NCBI GenBank assembly: GCA_002412545.1
Contig: DHVG01000002.1
Location: forward strand, 1-64,000
Direction: 5' to 3'
DNA: 64,000 bases
Source of the DNA: Elusimicrobia bacterium UBA5214
GTDB lineage: Bacteria > Elusimicrobiota > UBA5214
This document shows positions 59,781 through 64,000 of this stretch, piece after piece. The notes under the pieces were generated by a model. It did no database searches. It was not told the DNA's origin and saw only the letters and a list, made by a program, of their open reading frames with translations. How positions within the stretch are numbered: position 1 is the first letter of the stretch; each line of letters begins with the position of its first letter. A program made the translations under genes and the position numbers.

Positions 59781-60155
59781 TCAATTAGGAAGGCGAGAGT
59801 TCTGGTGGTAAACTCTTCCTTGTTCTTTGTAGACAATTTCGCCAAATGCTTGTTGCTTCTTGCGGACACGCCAGAGCAGTTCTTCTGCAACAAGCAGGCA
59901 GTTTTCAATCCATTCAAGCTCTTTTTGCTGAATGTTTTCAATGTCAGCGAAGTTGTAAAGCGCATATGTAATTCGCTTTGCTGATTTTTTCAATCTGCTG
60001 AATCTGTCATCAATTACAAGAACAGCATTGTTTTCTCTGTTAGCACTATTGTTTCTGTTAGCTCTGTTAACTTCTGTTAATTCTTTTTTCTCATTCATTT
60101 TCTCTTTACCCCCTTTCATTTGCATCATTCCGTCGTGGTAATATTTATTTTTCAT
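59781..60155 (-). CDS. Hypothetical protein with conserved MKGG leader
   Basis: A 124-residue protein. It starts MKNKYYHDGMMQMKGGKEKM, almost the same as the start of the gene at 62513 (MKNKIIEHDAMKQMKGGRKM). An Asn/Arg-rich repeat follows (VNRANRNNSANRENN), then a helical domain (LYNFADIENIQQKELEWIEN). Either the conserved part is an N-terminal tag translated from a leaderless ATG, or it is a leader and the true start is the ATG after GGGGGT, at MNEKKE. A TATA-like AAATATTT lies 22 bp before the ATG at 60155. Confidence 0.55.
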   Translation of the reverse strand: MKNKYYHDGMMQMKGGKEKMNEKKELTEVNRANRNNSANRENNAVLVIDDRFSRLKKSAKRITYALYNFADIENIQQKELEWIENCLLVAEELLWRVRKKQQAFGEIVYKEQGRVYHQNSRLPN

Positions 60156-60285
60156 GTTTGAGTTCAAGGGGTGAAATATTTACGCTTTTAGCGAAGCGAC
60201 CCGAAGGGGAAAAGCCTAAATAGATTCACCCTTTTTGTTTTTGGAAAAAGACCACGACGAAAATTTTTTTCAACAGGGGGTAAAG
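60104..60285. repeat. Inverted copies of the leader motif
   Basis: CTTTACCCCC...CGTCGTGGT (60104-60139) is mirrored by ACCACGACG...GGGGGTAAAG (60251-60285). A third copy is at 62956-62985. Degenerate 9-mers of the type CTGTTAATT follow in the same orientation at 60036-60084 and 60285-60340. The stretch between 60156 and 60420 has no convincing gene. Confidence 0.55.
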
Positions 60286-60420
60286 TTAATTCTGTTAGTT
60301 CTTCTAACTCTGTTAATTCTGTTAGTTCTGCTAATTCTTTTCACTCTGGCAATTTTGGGAATTATGTTAATTCTTTTTCTTGTTCTGGCAAATCTGTTAG
60401 TCCATTTTGTTGTTGGATTT

Positions 60421-60463
60421 TTTGTAACCACACAATGATGGTTACAAACCGAAAGATTTAAAT
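60421..60463 (+). promoter_or_regulatory. BRE/TATA promoter with upstream dyad
   Basis: ACCGAAAGATTTAAATA (60448-60463 region) is a textbook archaeal promoter 26-28 bp before the ATG at 60486. TTTGTAACC (60421-60429) and GGTTACAAA (60440-60448) form a perfect 9-bp dyad that touches the BRE, so a regulator bound there would compete with TFB. Confidence 0.75.
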
Positions 60464-60485
60464 ACCCTTGTTTCCTAAATAAATT

Positions 60486-61064
60486 ATGAGAAAAGCCATG
60501 AAAAACGAAAAATTGGAAGATGTTGTGAGAAGAACCGAAACACTCGTCGGTAGAGAGAAGTCTTTTGACATGGTTAAAGTTTTCTTCGGTGCGCAGCCTG
60601 GAGACTCAATAATTTGTAACGCAGAAAACAAAGAAGAATTGACTAGCTTGCTAAAAAAAATTGCTTCGGAAAATGGGAATTTTGGTTTTGAATACAAAGG
60701 ATTTGACTATGAATTATGGAAAAGACAGGGGCTCGGTGTTTATGTGTTTTACAATCAAGAAGCTGTAAAAGAAGCTGAAAAGAAAAATAGTTTGAAAGGT
60801 CTCCTTAGCACATACCTCAGGGAGTATATGAAAATTCAGGACGATAAATTCGACAAGAAAACGAGGGATAGAATCCTGGGAATTTTTTATGGTTTTCCTA
60901 GTTGCTGCATAAAGAAATGTCCTGAAGAGTTGAGACACACTCCTCCTGAAGACGATGGCTTAAATAAATATACAGAGCACGACTGGTGTTCGAAAGATTG
61001 CAAAAAAAGCAAACAACTGAATGATAAATATGAAAATATCTATAAACAGTTTTATAGGAACTAA
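60486..61064 (+). CDS. DUF483-like archaeal protein
   Basis: A 192-residue protein. The segment RILGIFYGFPSCCIKKCPEE (about 137-156) resembles the GxPxCC motif of DUF483, a mostly archaeal family of unknown role, and more cysteines follow (DWCSKDCKKS), so a metal site is likely. Translation is leaderless from a strong BRE/TATA promoter with a dyad operator. The 3' end overlaps the convergent gene by 4 bp. Confidence 0.65.
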   Translation: MRKAMKNEKLEDVVRRTETLVGREKSFDMVKVFFGAQPGDSIICNAENKEELTSLLKKIASENGNFGFEYKGFDYELWKRQGLGVYVFYNQEAVKEAEKKNSLKGLLSTYLREYMKIQDDKFDKKTRDRILGIFYGFPSCCIKKCPEELRHTPPEDDGLNKYTEHDWCSKDCKKSKQLNDKYENIYKQFYRN

Positions 61065-61600
61065 CCTTTCACCCCACCACATCCGGTACAGATATACCAT
61101 GTTTCTATTTGATATCCGTCCTTGGTCTTTGCAATTTTGAATTTTGGGAGGTGCGGCACATGAGCTCCGATTGTTTGGCACCAACCATCATAGGGCCTGA
61201 GTGCACCTGCAATCACGGTAGCTTCCTCGTAGCTTCCGACGATTTGTATGTCTTTCTTCTCCATTGGAATAGACCTCCTTACTTCCTCTGATGATGTGGC
61301 AGAAAGACTGTATATTCTTCTGCTAACTCTTTCTTGTGTTTCTTTTGGCCATGATGCCAACTTTCGTTGTACAAAAGACAAAACAGTTTGTTTTGAACAA
61401 TCTCTGCATGCAACACCAAGTGCAAGCGATGACAAGCCAGAAAGTGTACATTGACACCTGAGAAAAGAAGTTGTCCACTTCACAGTGCAATTCTGCAAGT
61501 CCGCTATGTCGTGTGAGACTATTCCTTCATTTTTCAATATTTCAATTATTTCCTTCATTTCCCATTCTGTCAGAAGCCTGCAATTTTGGTCTACTGCCAC
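61061..61600 (-). CDS. Cysteine-containing hypothetical protein
   Basis: About 179 residues. Cysteines occur as RCQCTL, ACRDCSK and, at the end, ICTGCGG, so one or two zinc sites are likely. The GTG at 61600 has GAGG 9 bp upstream; a TTG two codons earlier is possible. TATA-like ACTATAAAAC lies about 40 bp upstream. No family recognised. Confidence 0.55.
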   Translation of the reverse strand: MAVDQNCRLLTEWEMKEIIEILKNEGIVSHDIADLQNCTVKWTTSFLRCQCTLSGLSSLALGVACRDCSKQTVLSFVQRKLASWPKETQERVSRRIYSLSATSSEEVRRSIPMEKKDIQIVGSYEEATVIAGALRPYDGWCQTIGAHVPHLPKFKIAKTKDGYQIETWYICTGCGGVKG

Positions 61601-61606
61601 TTTCAA

Positions 61607-61978
61607 TTTCCTCTTTGCAACTTCGCAATCTAGTTTTATAGTTTAGAAAAAATTTATTGTCATGTCAAAATTTCTTGTGAATTTTCAAATAGTAGAAATC
61701 CTTCTGTTCCAGATTCGCGGCTAAATCGTATAGGTTCAAATCGCATTAGTCAATGATTGCAGATTGTCGAAAAACAAGAATAAAAAATGGCAGACAGGAC
61801 AACAATTCCTAACTCTGCCAGACAAAAAATCTGCGTTTATTCCTTCAACAGTTGCTGGAATTCAATCTTCCACCCATGCTGCATCAAGATTCTTAATAAT
61901 GTTAGTCGTGTCATGTTTCCGGATATTCTGTATCCAGATTCATTTAAAAGCACCACAAAGTAAACCGGCATGCTCATT
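61607..61978. other. Gene-free stretch
   Basis: No gene of normal size. On the minus strand CTTTTAAATG (61950-61941) is a TATA-like box, and a 25-codon frame starts at ATG 61914 (MTRLTLLRILMQHGWKIEFQ...), about 32 bp from it. It could be a mini-protein but support is thin. Confidence 0.3.
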
Positions 61979-62362
61979 TTAGTATTCGCTTTTCAAAACC
62001 AACACACTGTCACACTGATAAAACTCAAAGTCAGCAAGAGGGAAATCCGTGTAAGTGCCTTTTTGCTCATACAACAACTCGCTTTCATAAGGCTTGTCGC
62101 TCCAAGCAGTCACTTTGAAAGACTTGTCTTCATTGACTTCTATCCTCCAGACAATGAAGGCCTTGTTGTTTTTGATGTCCTGTTCACTCTGAACAGATTC
62201 AACAATGTCAATTAACCAATAACAACCTGCAGCTTCACACAAGGAAAACATTCCATCTGTCAAACACAGCAGGCCGAAATTCGTTCTGTGATATTCTTCT
62301 GTTCCTGTGAACTGCGAGAGAAATTCTCTCAGCCTTTCCTCACTCAAAATCTCAGTTTTCAT
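61979..62362 (-). CDS. DUF6876-like protein
   Basis: A 127-residue protein. FLSQFTGTEEYHRTNFGLLC, then LTDGMFSLCEAAGCYWLIDI and FIVWRIEVNEDKSFKVTAWS match the pattern of a family (DUF6876) found in plasmids and phages of bacteria and archaea; the role is unknown. The ATG overlaps the end of the 54-residue gene before it by 11 bp. Confidence 0.7.
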   Translation of the reverse strand: MKTEILSEERLREFLSQFTGTEEYHRTNFGLLCLTDGMFSLCEAAGCYWLIDIVESVQSEQDIKNNKAFIVWRIEVNEDKSFKVTAWSDKPYESELLYEQKGTYTDFPLADFEFYQCDSVLVLKSEY

Positions 62363-62516
62363 TTTTTTTCAACAACTCTTTGAGCTTCGAGTGATAAGCG
62401 CAGATCTCTTTTGGCTGGGTTGCACAAACACAACCAAAACCGGCAACTGGAAACTCTGATTCATCCTCCATCATTATGAGGATGTTTTTTTCAGGATTCC
62501 ACTTATACCATGTCAT
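62352..62516 (-). CDS. 54-residue hypothetical protein
   Basis: Small protein MTWYKWNPEKNILIMMEDES at the start, with FGCVCATQPKEICAYHSKL later (three cysteines and a His). Its ATG overlaps the stop of the upstream gene (ATGA) and it overlaps the DUF6876-like gene, so it is a true member of the leftward set 63007-61979. Confidence 0.6.
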   Translation of the reverse strand: MTWYKWNPEKNILIMMEDESEFPVAGFGCVCATQPKEICAYHSKLKELLKKNEN

Positions 62517-63007
62517 TTTTCATAATTTAAAGCTTTCAGATGATCTTGCAATTCATCAGCTTGCAATTCTGCGCCTCTCTTCATCTGCTGACCCTTCAGC
62601 TCTGCTGCAATTTCTTCATCAGCAAAAGCTTCATAATAGTCAGGCTCTTGCCATTTCAAATTTGGAAAGTTGGCTTGTGCTTCTTCCAAATCTTTTGTTG
62701 TGTTTTCATCAGGCAGGTCAAAGACTGACTTTGACCTTTCACTATCAAACAATTCCCTAACTTTGTTTTGAGTTCTCTGTATTTCCTTGGCTCTTCTTGA
62801 AAGCATTCTTATTAAGAGAGAAGCCTCTTTTCTTGAATGCACGCAAGTAAGCGCCTTGATATCTTCGCATTCTTTCCATGTATAGCCGTTCAGTTCACAA
62901 AGTCTCCAGACCTTATCTTTTTGTTTATCAGTTATTTTGTTTTCTTCCATTTTTCTACCTCCTTTCATTTGCTTCATCGCGTCGTGCTCAATAATTTTGT
63001 TTTTCAT
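62513..63007 (-). CDS. Hypothetical protein with conserved MKGG leader
   Basis: A 164-residue protein. Its first 20 residues MKNKIIEHDAMKQMKGGRKM repeat those of the gene at 59781. The body is helical and charged (CELNGYTWKECEDIKALTCV, RRAKEIQRTQNKVRELFDSE). GGAGGTAG before the internal ATG (MEENKI) suggests that the conserved part may be a leader. First gene of the set with the 54-residue and DUF6876-like genes. Confidence 0.6.
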   Translation of the reverse strand: MKNKIIEHDAMKQMKGGRKMEENKITDKQKDKVWRLCELNGYTWKECEDIKALTCVHSRKEASLLIRMLSRRAKEIQRTQNKVRELFDSERSKSVFDLPDENTTKDLEEAQANFPNLKWQEPDYYEAFADEEIAAELKGQQMKRGAELQADELQDHLKALNYEK

Positions 63008-63063
63008 AATTGAGTGTCAACGGCGATAGTGGATACATAAATTTTTAGGGAGTTTTTTCTTCC

Positions 63064-63420
63064 GCATGAAAAAACTCACGACCTCGCAAGAGGGAATAAT
63101 TTAGTGAGCCACAAGCCAAGGATTATGAAAAAACAAACCCGAAGGGCTCGAGGCGAAGCACTCGAGTCTTGAGCACGACAGGCAAATGTGCGGAAGGAGG
63201 GAATTTTTCAAGACAGGGAGCGAGAGCAAGAATATATGTTAAGCAGAGCGGTTTCTCGGAGAGAAATGACATTTGTTCTTGCTTGAGCAAAAACGAAAGC
63301 GAGCAGTTGTCAAGGTTTGAGTGTGCGAAAGCAAGGAAAACTGAAGACAAAAACACTCACTCCTTTAGCACAAGGCAAAGAGGTGAGTGTTTAGCGGAAA
63401 TATATAGAATGCGAGCATCT
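63064..63420 (+). ncRNA. Candidate structured RNA
   Basis: A gene-free stretch packed with complementary arms: CTCAC/GTGAG around CCTC-GCAA-GAGG (about 63073-63106), CTCGAG...CTCGAG (about 63147-63166), GTCTTGA/TCAAGAC (about 63167-63213) around GCAC/GTGC, AGCAAGAA/TTCTTGCT (about 63226-63285) around TTTCTC-GGA-GAGAAA, and AAACACTCAC/GTGAGTGTTT (63351-63392). G-U pairs favour the plus strand. A TATA-like ATAAATTTTTAG lies at about 63034. It matches no RNA family I know. Confidence 0.45.
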
Positions 63421-63785
63421 TAGAGGACTTGGAAGGAGAAACAGTCCAACCATGCAGTAGAAACATTTTTGAGTAGCAAACATTTTTTATCGCTTAATGC
63501 CCCAATCTCAATAGAACCAATCTTTATTGAGCGACTATTGACAAATTCGCATCATTGAGATAAAATACAAAAATAGAACAAACATGAAAAATTTTACAAA
63601 TCTGCTAAGAATCGGCAAACTGTCACAAACGAACATAGGTCAAAAATATGGCGTTTTCACGCATTTTTTGGGTATATGTTGTGGGCTATCGTCCTTGTCG
63701 TTCTGGAGATTGACTTCGGCAAATTGTTTTATCCGCAAGACCTGAAGTGAAATTGTGGACGAAAGGTTTATACATAGTCAAGAGA

Positions 63786-64000
63786 ATGACAACAAATAAA
63801 ACCGTTTATGCACCTTGGAGTCCATCGAATTTGCAATTAGTACTTAATGGATATGACAAAAGAGAATTGCCTGTTATGTATTTAGAACTATCCGGAAAAT
63901 GTACTAAATGTCGTTGTTTATATTGCGATTCCCCTCAACGCATGAATCTTGAAAATGAACTCTCTTTAGATGAAATAAAATCTCTAATAAATAAATTGGT
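63786..64000 (+). CDS. Radical SAM protein, start only
   Basis: The first 71 residues of a gene that runs off the window. MYLELSGKCTKCRCLYCDSP has the cysteines of a radical SAM start; the spacing reads C-x4-C-x2-C (or C-x2-C-x-C-x2-C), unlike the usual CX3CX2C. CGAAAGGTTTATACATA lies upstream but its centre is only 16 bp from the ATG, so the promoter or the start is uncertain. The window would hold four radical SAM genes with this one. Confidence 0.75.
   Translation, partial: MTTNKTVYAPWSPSNLQLVLNGYDKRELPVMYLELSGKCTKCRCLYCDSPQRMNLENELSLDEIKSLINKL

Noticed and set aside
60235..60438. 67-residue very hydrophobic frame
   Set aside because: It is produced by CTGTTAATT-type repeats read in one frame, starts at TTG without a ribosome site and has no other support.
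61731..61754. tRNA-like GGTTCAAATC
   Set aside because: The T-loop-like string has no matching stem, acceptor arm or anticodon arm around it.
63169..63423. 84-residue frame on the plus strand
   Set aside because: It overlaps the strongly folded stretch, has a composition unlike its neighbours and no start signal.

Overview
The window is AT-rich, gene-dense and mosaic. Two kinds of expression signal alternate along it. Bacterial sigma70-type promoters (TTGACA or close, exactly 17 bp, then TATAAT or close) stand at 1736, 4172, 7285 and 17722. They sit beside lipoproteins with LPP20-like domains, an M48 peptidase, two retron-type reverse transcriptases (RTs), a secreted propeller protein with a FlgD-like tail and a PorV-like outer-membrane barrel. 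Archaeal BRE/TATA promoters of the ACCGAAAnnTTTAAATA kind, placed 22-28 bp before an ATG, stand at about 10590, 14026, 29725, 30835, 34790 and 60455. They sit beside a zinc-ribbon tyrosine integrase, a class III pilin-like protein, toxin-antitoxin pairs and a HerA-type ATPase. The switch happens several times (bacterial about 0.6-9.25 kb and 14.1-22.7 kb; archaeal about 9.3-11.4 kb, 13.6-14.0 kb and 22.8-64 kb). Either this is a heavily mosaic genome or element (for example a DPANN-like archaeon with bacterial islands) or the contig is chimeric. No rRNA or tRNA gene and no CRISPR array was recognised.

Layout. 0-1.6 kb: GNAT acetyltransferase and a XerC/D-like recombinase. 1.7-7.0 kb: RHH regulator, two lipoproteins, a membrane protein and a membrane M48 peptidase. 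7.3-9.25 kb: retron 1, made of a perfect sigma70 promoter, a folded RNA with a 9-bp a1/a2-like inverted repeat, a small helical protein, an XRE-HTH protein and an RT. 9.3-14.0 kb: archaeal-type integrase, small zinc-finger and helical proteins, and an HD dNTPase. 14.1-17.7 kb: the most unusual locus, a second retron-type RT followed on the same strand by five tandem structured RNA units (15249-15977). Each unit has closing inverted repeats, a G directly after the 5' arm, a conserved 7-bp hairpin with loop UGUUUCG, and a variable hairpin. The array is embedded between the RT gene and a 377-residue protein gene. 17.7-22.7 kb: structured leader RNA, large secreted protein, PDZ membrane protein and PorV-like barrel.

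22.8-40.1 kb is a plasmid- or virus-like archaeal region read mostly leftward: two radical SAM enzymes, several cysteine-rich small proteins, a DUF2201-type metallopeptidase/VWA protein with its MoxR-type AAA partner 7 kb away, a RadC/JAB protein, DUF2958, RelE-like and HicBA toxin-antitoxin pairs, and another integrase. 40.9-56.7 kb is a rightward defence island: a GHKL ATPase / unknown / radical SAM triad, then a type I restriction system whose hsdM-hsdS-hsdR genes are interleaved with a TIR protein and a HEPN-like protein, then a 1256-residue protein with a PD-(D/E)XK-like C-terminus. 56.7-64 kb: HerA-type ATPase fused to a nuclease-like domain, helical partner, DUF483-like and DUF6876-like proteins, paralogous leader sequences, a densely folded RNA candidate and the start of another radical SAM gene cut by the window end.

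Functional reading: the two RT loci, the restriction island with TIR and HEPN add-ons, the toxin-antitoxin pairs and the HD phosphohydrolase form a large anti-mobile-element arsenal carried beside integrases and plasmid-type maintenance genes. The five-unit RNA array with one RT is the best candidate for an undescribed system: a retron-like enzyme that could make several different msDNAs from one transcript.
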